A stretch of 64,000 nucleotides of DNA from Variovorax sp. UMC13 (lineage in GTDB: Bacteria > Pseudomonadota > Gammaproteobacteria > Burkholderiales > Burkholderiaceae_C), in the NCBI RefSeq assembly GCF_014170375.1, contig NZ_LZZW01000037.1, positions 1 to 64,000 on the forward strand, written 5' to 3'. Both the position numbers and the translations under genes were made by a program. Each line of letters opens with the position of its first letter. Within the stretch, counting starts at the first letter, position 1. The notes beneath the pieces were generated by a model that saw nothing but the letters and a program-made list of their open reading frames with translations, had not been told where the DNA came from and searched no databases. Positions 1-8,247 of this stretch are shown here, piece by piece.

Positions 1-1106
1 CCCCCGCCGCCCTCCCAGCGCAGCACCGCGCGGGCCACCGCGTAGAGGCCGACGAACACGCCGCCCAGCACCCAGAGGTCGGCGCCATAGGGCAAGGCCG
101 CATAGCCGCCGCCGGTGAGCGACACCACCACGAACACCGCCACCAGATGGGCGCAAAAGACCGGCAGCGAGGCCGAGCCCATGTCCTCCAGCCAGCGCGG
201 ACGCGGCAGCCGGTGCAGCAGCGGCGGTCCGAAGCGGATGGCCACGATGCACAGGGCCGCCAGGTTCACCAGCCGCAGCGGCCCGAGGTGCCACTTGTCG
301 AACAGCAGGTTGAGCCCCGCGTCGTCGCCGAAGGGCGCCTGCCCGGTCGGCCCGAAGTGCCGCCACGCAAAGCAGCCGCCGGCCACGGCCAGCGCCAGAC
401 CCAGCAGCCACTTCGGGAAGACGAAGGGCCGCACATCCGGCGCATTGCGGCTCGCGCCCAGCCACATGCCGACGAACCAGAGGAACTGCCAGGCGAAGGT
501 GTCGAAGGCGCCGGTCTCGCCGTAGGGCACGGGCAGATGGAGCGCGCTGCTCGTCACGCCATAGAGCCATTCGGTGGTGCCGAATTGCGAGGCCGCCCAC
601 CAGGTCGCGCTCAATGCCATCGGCCACTGCCAGCCGTGGCGCATCGCGAAGGCGATCACCCACGGGCTCGCGAGCATGAAGAGGATGTACATCGGCAGGA
701 TGTCCAGCAGCGCCGGCTGGTAGACCAGCAGCAGCGAGAAGGTCAATGCGTCGTGCGGGTGCGCGAGGTAGTACTTCACCATCTCCTTGACCGCCGGCTG
801 GTCGAGCTGCAGCCCGACGCCGGTGATCACGGTGAACAGGAACAGCAGCAGGGCCGCCTGGATGAAGTAGATCTTGAGCGCGCGGCGCCAGAAGGCCTGG
901 CGCATCACGGCCACGCCCTGGGTGTAGCCGATGCGGCTGTAGACCAGGCCCGAGACGAAGGCCGACAGCAGCACGAAACCTTCGGCCGCCGACACGAAGC
1001 CGAAGGGCTGCCCTACCGGATCGGTCAGGCGCGAGGGCACATGCGTGATGGTCATCAGCACCAGCATCAGGCCGCGCGCGGCGTCGAGTTCCCAGAGTCT
1101 TTTCAT
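1..1106 (-). CDS. OpgC-family integral membrane protein, C-terminus cut by window edge
   Basis: Reading the minus strand down from the ATG at 1106 gives an open frame that runs off the window start. It begins MKRLWELDAARGLMLVLM and continues with FGFVSAAEGFVLLSAF, the pattern of the OpgC family (membrane acyltransferase-like proteins named after the enzyme that succinylates osmoregulated periplasmic glucans). About ten hydrophobic segments can be seen along roughly 368 residues, so it sits in the inner membrane. An in-frame ATG at 1130 would add eight residues (MEAITPEA); neither start has a clear ribosome site, and the family normally begins close to the LWxLDxxRG motif, so 1106 is preferred. 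The last residues lie outside the window. The substrate is unknown; the glucan role is family knowledge only. Confidence 0.85.
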   Translation of the reverse strand, partial: MKRLWELDAARGLMLVLMTITHVPSRLTDPVGQPFGFVSAAEGFVLLSAFVSGLVYSRIGYTQGVAVMRQAFWRRALKIYFIQAALLLFLFTVITGVGLQLDQPAVKEMVKYYLAHPHDALTFSLLLVYQPALLDILPMYILFMLASPWVIAFAMRHGWQWPMALSATWWAASQFGTTEWLYGVTSSALHLPVPYGETGAFDTFAWQFLWFVGMWLGASRNAPDVRPFVFPKWLLGLALAVAGGCFAWRHFGPTGQAPFGDDAGLNLLFDKWHLGPLRLVNLAALCIVAIRFGPPLLHRLPRPRWLEDMGSASLPVFCAHLVAVFVVVSLTGGGYAALPYGADLWVLGGVFVGLYAVARAVLRWEGGG

Positions 1107-1266
1107 GGCTTCAGGCGTGATCGCTTCCATGCAGTGAAGGCCGGGCGTTCCAGCCGTCGTTGAAATGGAGGATCCGCCGCCGCCCGGCAGCGCCGGGTCG
1201 GTCAGGACGCGCGATGCACGTCAGAACACGCGAAGGGCGGGCCGCCAGCGGCCCCTGCCCCGGTTC

Positions 1267-1584
1267 TCAGCCCTCGTCGGGTCGCATGGGGATGTCGCCC
1301 ATGGCTTCGTCGTTGCGCACGTCGTGCGCGGCCTTCATCAGGCCGATCGACAGGCCGTCGCCCTGCCCTGCAAAACCCTTGGCGATGCCTTCCAGTGCCT
1401 TCGACAAGGGCGCATCGCCGTCGTCCTGCGCGTCCATGCTGATGCTCAGGATGCGCGCGGCCATCTGGCGGTAGGTGACCACGCCCGACTTCTCGAGGAC
1501 GGCCACCAGATCCAAGTACAGCGCCAGGTTCAGGTCGAACGCCAGCTTGGCCGTGACATCGAGGTTGTCGTCGTTCTTGTCCAT
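1267..1584 (-). CDS. Conserved hypothetical protein, 105 aa
   Basis: A 105-residue acidic protein starting MDKNDDNLDVTAKLAFDLN. It has no signal peptide or membrane segment and looks mostly helical. The middle (LALYLDLVAVLEKSGVVTYR) resembles a short amphipathic helical repeat. It lies alone between the OpgC-like gene and the parC block, on the same strand as both, with gaps of 160 and 92 bases, so it may have its own promoter. I do not recognise a named family and assign no function. Coding is supported by an intact frame, a sensible ATG preceded by GGAGCACC, and codon use like the neighbours. Confidence 0.7.
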   Translation of the reverse strand: MDKNDDNLDVTAKLAFDLNLALYLDLVAVLEKSGVVTYRQMAARILSISMDAQDDGDAPLSKALEGIAKGFAGQGDGLSIGLMKAAHDVRNDEAMGDIPMRPDEG

Positions 1585-1676
1585 GTGTAGGTGCTCCTTC
1601 TTCCTGCACCCATTATTGCCATGGGCTCTGACCGGCCGACGTCAGAAAGATGCCACACCTGTGAACATCGCACACC

Positions 1677-1871
1677 TCATCGGCGCTGGCTGCGCTCGCG
1701 CGCGCGCCGCACCTGGCGCGACTGCGTGGCCTCGAGCGCGGCGCGTTCGCGCGCCTGCTTCTTCGCCACGCGGCCCTTGCGCCAATGCCGCCCCAGGAAG
1801 TAACTGCCCAGACCCGTGGCCACGGCCACCACCATGCCCAGCGTGCTGATATCGAGGCCGCCCATGGTCAT
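1677..1871 (-). CDS. Small membrane-anchored basic protein, 64 aa, overlapping parC stop
   Basis: This 64-residue protein starts at the ATG at 1871, which shares bases with the parC stop codon (ATGA, four-base overlap), so it is probably translated by coupling to parC. Residues 4–24 (GLDISTLGMVVAVATGLGSY) form one transmembrane helix. The rest is strongly basic (RHWRKGRVAKKQARER and onward, ending RRARERSQRR), which would place the tail in the cytoplasm. It is shadowed by a longer open frame that runs back into parC, but the ATGA start makes the short form far more likely. The function is unknown. Confidence 0.6.
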   Translation of the reverse strand: MTMGGLDISTLGMVVAVATGLGSYFLGRHWRKGRVAKKQARERAALEATQSRQVRRARERSQRR

Positions 1872-4255
1872 TGCACCCGCACGATGGACGTCGGCTTGAA
1901 GCCCAGGTCGGCCGCCTTGCCCTTGCGGCCGCGCGTGGACTTGGCGTTGTTGAGCGAGCGGATCTCCAGCGTCTCGTCGCGCTCCTTGCCGCCGCGCCCC
2001 AGGCCCTCGATCTTCACGCTGCGCGTGTAGGCCGCGGCACCGGCCAGCGTATCCTTGGCTTCGAGGTCGATCAGCGTGAGCCCGCGGCCGCCCTTGGGCA
2101 GGGCCTTGAGTTCGGTGATCTCGAAGGTGAGGATGCGGCCGCCGGTCGAGGCGCAGGCCACGTGCGTGGCCGCCGGTTGCGGCTCGGCGCCGCTGGCGCC
2201 GCCCACCAGCGAGGGCCGGCACAGCTGCTCGCCCTCGCCCACGTCGATGAAGGCCTTGCCGCCGCGCTGGCGCGACATCATGTTCTCGATCGAGGCGATG
2301 AAACCGTAGCCGCCGGTGTTCGACAGCAGCAGCTGCGCGCCCGCCGGGCCGGCGAAGTAATGCGCCACATGGGTGCCGCTGTCGAGCTCGATCAGCGTGG
2401 TCACGGGCTGGCCGTCGCCGCGACCGCCGGGCAGCGAAGCCACCGGCACGGTGTAGACGCGCACGCCCTTGTCCTTGGCGGTGCCGAAGACCAGCAGCGT
2501 GTCGACCGAGCGGCACTCGAAGGCGCCGTAGAGCGTGTCGCCCGACTTGAAGCTGTACTCGACCGGCGCACCGCCCGCGGCCGCCTTCTCGCTGGCCCAG
2601 CCCTTCTGCGTGCGCACCCAGCCCTTCTGCGAGACGATCACCGTGACCGGCTCATCGACCACCTTGACCTCGGCCACGGCGCGCTTCTCGGCCTGGATCA
2701 GCGTGCGGCGCGGGTCCTCGAAGCTCTTGGCATCGGCTTCGATTTCCTTCACCAGCAGCCGGCGCAACGCGGCCGGGCTGCCCAGGATGTCCTCGAGCTT
2801 CTTCTGCTCCTCGCGCAGGCCCTTGAGCTCCTGCTCGATCTTGATGGCTTCGAGCCGCGCGAGCTGGCGCAGCCGGATCTCGAGGATGTCCTCGGCCTGG
2901 CGCTCGCTGAGCTTGAAGCGCGCGATCAGCGCGGCCTTCGGGTCCTCCGCCGCGCGGATGATCGCGATCACCTCGTCGATGTTGAGCAGCACCAGCTGCC
3001 GCCCCTCGAGGATGTGGATCCGGTCCTGGACCTTGCCCAGGCGGTGCTTGGAGCGCTTCTCGACCGTGATCTCGCGGAAGGCGATCCACTCGTTGAGCAT
3101 CTGCCGCAGCGACTTCTGCACCGGCTTGCCGTCGATGCCGACCATCGTGAGGTTGATCGACGACGAGCTTTCCAGCGAGGTCTGCGCCAGCAGCGTGGTG
3201 ATGAACTCCTCCTGGCTGATGCGCGAGGTCTTGGGCTCGAACACCAGCCGCACGGCCGCGTCCTTGCTCGACTCGTCGCGCACCACGTCGAGCACCGACA
3301 GCAGCGCGGCCTTGAGGTTGGTCTGCTCGGTCGTGAGCGCCTTCTTGCCGGCCTTGACCTTGGGGTTGGTGATCTCCTCGATCTCTTCCAGCACCTTCTG
3401 CGTGCTCACGCCCGGCGGCAGCTCGTTGACCACCAGCTGCCACTGGCCGCGCGCCAGGTCCTCGATCTTCCAGCGCGCACGCACCTTGAGCGAACCGCGG
3501 CCGGTGCGGTAGGCCTCGGCGATGTCGTTGGCGCTGCTGATGATCTGCGCGCCGCCGGGGTAGTCGGGGCCGGGCACGATCTGCAGCAGTTCCTCGTCGC
3601 TGAGCTTGCCGTTCGCCTTGATCAACGCCACGCAGGCGTCGGCGATCTCGCGCAGGTTGTGGCTCGGGATCTCGGTGGCCAGGCCGACCGCGATGCCGCT
3701 GGCGCCGTTGAGCAGCACGAAGGGCAGCCGCGCGGGCAGCAGGCGCGGCTCCTCGGTGCTGCCGTCGTAGTTGGGGATGAAGTCGACCGTGCCCTCGTCG
3801 ATCTCGTCGAGCAGCAGGCTGGTGATGCGCGCCAGGCGTGCTTCGGTGTAGCGCATGGCCGCGGCGCCGTCGCCGTCGCGGCTGCCGAAATTGCCCTGGC
3901 CGTCGACCAGCGGATAGCGCTGCGAGAAGTCCTGCGCCATGCGCACCAGCGCGTCGTAGGCGGCCTGGTCGCTGTGCGGATGGAAGCGGCCCAGCACGTC
4001 GCCCACCACGCGGGCGCTCTTGACCGGCTTGGCGCCGACCGTGCCGTTGGCGCCGCCGAAGCCCAGGCCCATGCGCGACATCGAGTACAGGATGCGGCGC
4101 TGCACCGGCTTCTGGCCGTCGCTCACGTCGGGCAGCGCGCGGCCCTTGACCACCGACAGCGCGTACTCGAGGTAGGCGGTCTGCGCGTAGTCGGCCAATG
4201 TCAGCTTGCTGGGATCTTCGGGGCTCTGGAGGTCGAGCGTCGGTTGTTCGTCCAT
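1868..4255 (-). CDS. parC: DNA topoisomerase IV subunit A (ParC)
   Basis: ParC is the breakage–reunion subunit of topoisomerase IV, which with ParE unlinks daughter chromosomes. The 795-residue length fits proteobacterial ParC. The N-terminal domain (about 20–470) carries the winged helix, with the catalytic tyrosine in AAAMRYTEAR at residue 136. The C-terminal part (about 500–795) is the beta-pinwheel DNA-wrapping domain. In the quinolone pocket the sequence is FHPHSDQAAYDAL: the residues aligned to E. coli ParC Ser80 and Glu84 are Gln97 and Asp101. The order on the minus strand is parE, lytic transglycosylase, parC, then a 64-aa gene overlapping the parC stop, so the four are likely co-transcribed from upstream of parE. 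Confident by full-length similarity to the family. Confidence 0.97.
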   Translation of the reverse strand: MDEQPTLDLQSPEDPSKLTLADYAQTAYLEYALSVVKGRALPDVSDGQKPVQRRILYSMSRMGLGFGGANGTVGAKPVKSARVVGDVLGRFHPHSDQAAYDALVRMAQDFSQRYPLVDGQGNFGSRDGDGAAAMRYTEARLARITSLLLDEIDEGTVDFIPNYDGSTEEPRLLPARLPFVLLNGASGIAVGLATEIPSHNLREIADACVALIKANGKLSDEELLQIVPGPDYPGGAQIISSANDIAEAYRTGRGSLKVRARWKIEDLARGQWQLVVNELPPGVSTQKVLEEIEEITNPKVKAGKKALTTEQTNLKAALLSVLDVVRDESSKDAAVRLVFEPKTSRISQEEFITTLLAQTSLESSSSINLTMVGIDGKPVQKSLRQMLNEWIAFREITVEKRSKHRLGKVQDRIHILEGRQLVLLNIDEVIAIIRAAEDPKAALIARFKLSERQAEDILEIRLRQLARLEAIKIEQELKGLREEQKKLEDILGSPAALRRLLVKEIEADAKSFEDPRRTLIQAEKRAVAEVKVVDEPVTVIVSQKGWVRTQKGWASEKAAAGGAPVEYSFKSGDTLYGAFECRSVDTLLVFGTAKDKGVRVYTVPVASLPGGRGDGQPVTTLIELDSGTHVAHYFAGPAGAQLLLSNTGGYGFIASIENMMSRQRGGKAFIDVGEGEQLCRPSLVGGASGAEPQPAATHVACASTGGRILTFEITELKALPKGGRGLTLIDLEAKDTLAGAAAYTRSVKIEGLGRGGKERDETLEIRSLNNAKSTRGRKGKAADLGFKPTSIVRVQ

Positions 4256-4290
4256 GTCTTTCTTGCTTCTCGGTGACTCTGTCTGTCTGT

Positions 4291-5178
4291 TTATTCGGTG
4301 GCGGCCGGCGCGGATTCGGAGGCAGCCTCGGGCACGGCCGGCAGCGCCGGCATGCGCCAGGGCTGCACGGGCGGCAGGTTGCCGCGGCCCGCGGCACCGC
4401 CTTCGGGCACGATCATTTCCATGCGCACGCGCCCGGGCGCCTGGCCGCCGCGCGCCGTGCCCATGCCGGGCTTGAGGTAGGCGTAGAGCTGCAGCACGGT
4501 GCGCACATAGTCCTGCGTCTCGCGGTAGTTGGGGATCTTGTTGCCGGCCCGCTGGACCGCGCCCTCGCCCGCGTTGTAGGCGGCCAGCGCGAGCTCGATC
4601 TGGCCCTGGAACAGGGCGATCAGGTCGCGCAGGTAGCGCGAGCCGGCCGCGATGTTGGTGCGCGGGTCGAACAGCTTCTTCTCGAGCGTGGCGCGCTTGT
4701 CGCCGCGCACGCCGTAGCGCTGGGCGGTGCCGGGCATCAGCTGCATCAGGCCCATCGCGCCCTTGGGCGACACGGCCTGCGCGTCAAAGCCCGACTCGGT
4801 GGCGATCAGCGCCTGCAACAGTTCGTAATCGATGGCGTGCGCCGAGGCGGCTTCGTGCAGCGCGGCCTTGGCCGCCTTGTGGCTGGGCGAGGCCTCGAAC
4901 AGCGCCAGCAGGGTCTGGGCGGCGGGCGGCACCGCGCCGCCGCGCACGTCCTTGGGCGCGCGCGCGATGCCCAGCGGCGCGATGCCCTGGGCGGTGTCGA
5001 AGTCCTGCCCGCCCTTGAAGAAGACCTGGTAGCGCGCGTCGAGCTTCTCGGAGGCGAAATGCGCCACACCGCGCTCGTCCACATAGCCGTAGATGTCGGC
5101 GGCATGCACCAGCGGCTGCGCGGCGAGCAGCACGAGGCCCGCCAGCAGGGCTCGGGCGTGCGTCGCGGACTTCTTCAC
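4291..5178 (-). CDS. Lytic murein transglycosylase (SLT family), secreted
   Basis: This enzyme cleaves the glycan backbone of peptidoglycan in the periplasm. With the GTG start at 5178 the protein (295 aa) begins MKKSATHARALLAGLVLLAA, a normal signal peptide cut near LVHA-ADIYG. A DUF4124-like stretch (DIYGYVDERGVAHFA) follows. The SLT goose-lysozyme domain covers roughly residues 110–245, with the catalytic glutamate in IATESGFDAQAVSP and the family blocks GAMGLMQLMPGTA and LALAAYNAGEGAV. The tail is rich in Pro and Ala. A longer frame from an ATG at 5241 overlaps the parE stop by eight bases; it would put 21 residues before the signal sequence, so the GTG is preferred. It lies between parE and parC in one transcription unit. 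Confidence 0.92.
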   Translation of the reverse strand: MKKSATHARALLAGLVLLAAQPLVHAADIYGYVDERGVAHFASEKLDARYQVFFKGGQDFDTAQGIAPLGIARAPKDVRGGAVPPAAQTLLALFEASPSHKAAKAALHEAASAHAIDYELLQALIATESGFDAQAVSPKGAMGLMQLMPGTAQRYGVRGDKRATLEKKLFDPRTNIAAGSRYLRDLIALFQGQIELALAAYNAGEGAVQRAGNKIPNYRETQDYVRTVLQLYAYLKPGMGTARGGQAPGRVRMEMIVPEGGAAGRGNLPPVQPWRMPALPAVPEAASESAPAATE

Positions 5179-5233
5179 GGCGTTCAAGCGATGCGTTCCA
5201 ATCGTGATTCGCAGGGGATGCGGGAGCGCAGGC

Positions 5234-7210
5234 TCAGACATCCACCTCGATGTCGTCGGCCCGGATTTCCATCAGTTCGCGCCGCGCCGCGGCCTCGCCC
5301 TTGCCCATGAGCTTGGTGATCTCGCCCTCGGTCTCGCCGAAGGCCAGCCGGCCGAGGCCGACCTGCAGCAGGCGGCGCGTGTCGGGATTGAGCGTGGTTT
5401 CCCACAATTGTTCCGCGCTCATTTCGCCCAGGCCCTTGAAGCGGCTGATGCTCCAGGCGCCTTCGCGCACGCCATCCTTGCGCAGTTTGTCCAGGATGGC
5501 AACCAGCTCGCCCTCGTCCAGCGCATAGACCTTGGCCGCCGGCTTCTTGCCGCGCGCGGGTGCATCGACCCGGAACAATGGCGGCTTCGCGACATACACG
5601 TGGCCGGTTTCGATCAGCTTAGGGAAGTGACGGAAGAACAGGGTGAGCAGCAGCACCTGGATGTGCGAGCCGTCCACGTCGGCATCGGACAGGATGCAGA
5701 CCTTGCCGTAGCGCAGGCCGCTCATGTCGGGGCTGTCGTTGGGGCCGTGCGGATCGACCCCGATGGCCACCGAGATGTCGTGGATTTCGGTGTTGGCGAA
5801 CAGCCGGTCGCGCTCGACCTCCCAGGTGTTGAGCACCTTGCCGCGCAGCGGCAGCACCGCCTGCGACTCCTTGTCGCGACCCATCTTGGCGCTGCCGCCG
5901 GCCGAGTCGCCCTCGACCAGGAAGACCTCGTTGTGGCTGATGTCCTTGCTCTCGCAATCGGTGAGCTTGCCCGGCAGCACGGCCACGCCCGAGCCCTTGC
6001 GCTTCTCGACCTTCTGGCCGGCCTTCTGGCGCGTCTGCGCGGCCTTGATGGCCAGTTCGGCCAGCTTCTTGCCGTAGTCGACGTGCTGGTTGAGCCACAG
6101 CTCGAGCGCGGGGCGCACGAAGCTCGACACCAGCCGCACCGCGTCGCGCGAATTCAGGCGTTCCTTGATCTGGCCCTGGAATTGCGGGTCGAGCACCTTG
6201 GCGCTCAGCACGTACGAAGCGCGTGCGAACACGTCCTCCGGCAGCAGCTTCACGCCCTTGGGCAGCAGCGAGTGCAGTTCGATGAAACCCTTGACCGCCG
6301 TGAACAGGCCGTCTCGCAGGCCGCTCTCGTGCGTGCCGCCGGCGCTGGTGGGGATCAGGTTGACGTAGCTCTCGCGCACCGGCTGGCCGTCTTCGGTGAA
6401 GGCCACGCACCAGTCGGCGCCCTCGCCTTCGGCGAAGTTGTCGGCGTTCTTGTCGGCATGGCCCGCGCCCTCGAACAGCGGGATCACCGGCTCGCCATTG
6501 AGCGTCTGCATCAGGTAGTCGCGCAGGCCGCCCTTGTAGAGCCAGGTCTGCGTGTCCTTGGTCTTCTCGTTGACCAGCGTGACGCTCACGCCGGGCATCA
6601 GCACGGCCTTGCTGCGCAGCAGGTGCGTGAGCTCGTGCATCGGCAGCGTCGCGACCTCGAAGTACTTGGCATCGGGCCAGGCACGCACCGTGGTGCCCTG
6701 CTTGCGGTCGCCGCCGGTCTGCGGGCGCACCACCAGCGGCTCGATCACGTCGCCGGCCGAGAAGGCCAGCTGGGCCACCGAGCTTTCGCGGTAGGAGACG
6801 ACTTCGAGCCGCGTCGACAGCGCGTTGGTCACGCTCACGCCCACGCCGTGCAGGCCGCCGGAGAAGCTGTAGGCGCCGCCCGAGCCCTTGTCGAACTTGC
6901 CGCCGGCATGCAGCCGGGTGAACACCAGTTCGACCACCGGGGCCTTTTCCTCGGGGTGCAGGCCGAAGGGGATGCCCCGGCCGTCGTCCTCGATGCTCAC
7001 CGACGCGTCGGTGTGCAGCGTGACCTTGATCTTCTTGCCGTAGCCGGCCAGCGCCTCGTCGGCGGCGTTGTCCAGCACTTCCTGGATGATGTGCAGGGGG
7101 TTGTCGGTCCGGGTGTACATGCCCGGGCGTTGCTTGACGGGTTCGAGGCCCTTGAGGACGCGGATCGAGCCTTCGGAATATGCGGGAGGGGTCTTGGGAG
7201 GAGTCGCCAT
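5234..7210 (-). CDS. parE: DNA topoisomerase IV subunit B (ParE)
   Basis: ParE is the ATPase subunit of topoisomerase IV. The 658 residues show the GHKL ATP-binding fold: the magnesium asparagine in EVLDNAADE (N48), DDGRGIP at 75–81, and the glycine-rich lid GGLHGVGVS near 118–126. The transducer domain follows, then the TOPRIM metal site: LVEGDSAGG at 431–439, PLRGK near 454–458 and DADVDGSH at 509–516. The C-terminal block SRFKGLGEM is also typical. It is the first gene of the parE–transglycosylase–parC unit. Its ATG is followed upstream, after a 41-base gap, by the stop of a LysR gene on the same strand. Confidence 0.97.
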   Translation of the reverse strand: MATPPKTPPAYSEGSIRVLKGLEPVKQRPGMYTRTDNPLHIIQEVLDNAADEALAGYGKKIKVTLHTDASVSIEDDGRGIPFGLHPEEKAPVVELVFTRLHAGGKFDKGSGGAYSFSGGLHGVGVSVTNALSTRLEVVSYRESSVAQLAFSAGDVIEPLVVRPQTGGDRKQGTTVRAWPDAKYFEVATLPMHELTHLLRSKAVLMPGVSVTLVNEKTKDTQTWLYKGGLRDYLMQTLNGEPVIPLFEGAGHADKNADNFAEGEGADWCVAFTEDGQPVRESYVNLIPTSAGGTHESGLRDGLFTAVKGFIELHSLLPKGVKLLPEDVFARASYVLSAKVLDPQFQGQIKERLNSRDAVRLVSSFVRPALELWLNQHVDYGKKLAELAIKAAQTRQKAGQKVEKRKGSGVAVLPGKLTDCESKDISHNEVFLVEGDSAGGSAKMGRDKESQAVLPLRGKVLNTWEVERDRLFANTEIHDISVAIGVDPHGPNDSPDMSGLRYGKVCILSDADVDGSHIQVLLLTLFFRHFPKLIETGHVYVAKPPLFRVDAPARGKKPAAKVYALDEGELVAILDKLRKDGVREGAWSISRFKGLGEMSAEQLWETTLNPDTRRLLQVGLGRLAFGETEGEITKLMGKGEAAARRELMEIRADDIEVDV

Positions 7211-7251
7211 GGGGGCGGATTGTAGTCAGTGAAGTTGAAACAACTGGATGT

Positions 7252-8157
7252 TCATACAGCCGAGGCGTCCGCGGCGAACATGTGGGCACCCAGGAAGTCG
7301 ACGAAGGCCCGCAGCTTGGGCGAGGGATGGCGCCCCGAAGGCCACAGCACGCCCAGCCCGATGGCATGCGGGCGCATGTGGTCGACCAGCACGCGCTGCA
7401 GGCGGCCCGCGGCCAGCGCCTCTCGGGTGCAGAAGTCCGGCAGCAGCGCGATGCCGCGTCCGCGCAGCGCGAAGCACAGCCGGGTCTCCATGTTGTTGCA
7501 GACCATGGAGGTCGGCGGCCGGGCTTCGGCGCCGTCGGGCCCGGGCCGCAGCGGCCAGACCTCGACCTTGCCGGTGGCCGGATAGCGGTAGTGGAGGCAG
7601 GCGTGCGCCGCCAGATCCGCTGGCGTGGCGGGCGTGCCGCAACGCTGAAGGTACTCGGGCGAGGCCACCAGCCACTGCGAGAACGAGCCCAGGCGGCGCA
7701 GCGACAGCCGTGAATCGCTCAGTTCGCCGGTGCGCACCACGGCGTCGAAGCCCTCCTCGATCACGTCGACCAGCCGGTCGCTGAAGTCGAGGTCGAGCTC
7801 GATCGCCGGGTGCTCGCGCATGAAATCGGCCAGCAGCGGCAGCACCAGCGAACTCACGAGCGGCAGGCTCACGCGCAGCTTGCCGCGCGGCGCGCCCGCC
7901 GAATGCGACAGCTCCTGCTCGGCGGCCTCGACCTCGGCCAGCACCCGCCGGCTGCGCGCCAGGAACAGCGCGCCCTCGGCGGTGAGCGTGATGCTGCGCG
8001 TGCTGCGATGGAACAGCCGCACGCCCAGCCGCTCTTCCAGCCGCGCCACCCGCTTGCCGATGGCCGAGGCCGACACGCCCATTGCCCGGCCGGCCGCGAC
8101 GAAGCTGCGGGTTTCGGCCACCTGGATGAAGACGGCCAGACCACTGAGGCTGTCCAT
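7252..8157 (-). CDS. LysR-type transcriptional regulator, divergent from MFS exporter
   Basis: A 301-residue regulator. The N-terminal winged helix–turn–helix covers residues 1–60 (MDSLSGLAVFIQVAETRSFV, then SASAIGKRVARLEERLGVRLFH). The effector-binding domain covers about 90–295. The ATG at 8157 is chosen because GGAG lies seven bases upstream and because LysR proteins begin just before the first helix; a frame from 8181 would add eight residues. It is transcribed away from the MFS gene at 8248, and a palindrome sits between the two starts, the usual arrangement in which a LysR protein controls its divergent neighbour and itself. The inducer cannot be told from sequence. Confidence 0.93.
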   Translation of the reverse strand: MDSLSGLAVFIQVAETRSFVAAGRAMGVSASAIGKRVARLEERLGVRLFHRSTRSITLTAEGALFLARSRRVLAEVEAAEQELSHSAGAPRGKLRVSLPLVSSLVLPLLADFMREHPAIELDLDFSDRLVDVIEEGFDAVVRTGELSDSRLSLRRLGSFSQWLVASPEYLQRCGTPATPADLAAHACLHYRYPATGKVEVWPLRPGPDGAEARPPTSMVCNNMETRLCFALRGRGIALLPDFCTREALAAGRLQRVLVDHMRPHAIGLGVLWPSGRHPSPKLRAFVDFLGAHMFAADASAV

Positions 8158-8170
8158 GAAAAATCTCCAT

Positions 8171-8190
8171 TGCGGAATCAAACGTCCGCA
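8171..8190. promoter_or_regulatory. Candidate LysR operator (TGCGGA-N8-TCCGCA)
   Basis: A perfect inverted repeat with six-base arms and an eight-base spacer lies in the 90-base region between the divergent LysR and MFS starts. The size and place fit a LysR recognition box. Which promoter it controls is inferred from position only. Confidence 0.5.
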
Positions 8191-8247
8191 TTGACTGGAA
8201 CTGTATCCCTCTTTTTCCGCAGTCGGCTTCTGCCTATCGTGGGCCGC

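Noticed and set aside
147..1163. Open frame of 338 codons on the plus strand
   Set aside because: It is a GC-driven shadow of the OpgC-like gene on the minus strand; the protein is Arg/Gln/His-rich with no family pattern.
1871..4276. Open frame of 801 codons on the plus strand
   Set aside because: It mirrors parC on the other strand; composition (Leu/Arg/Ala/Asp/Gln only) is typical of antisense shadow frames in GC-rich DNA.
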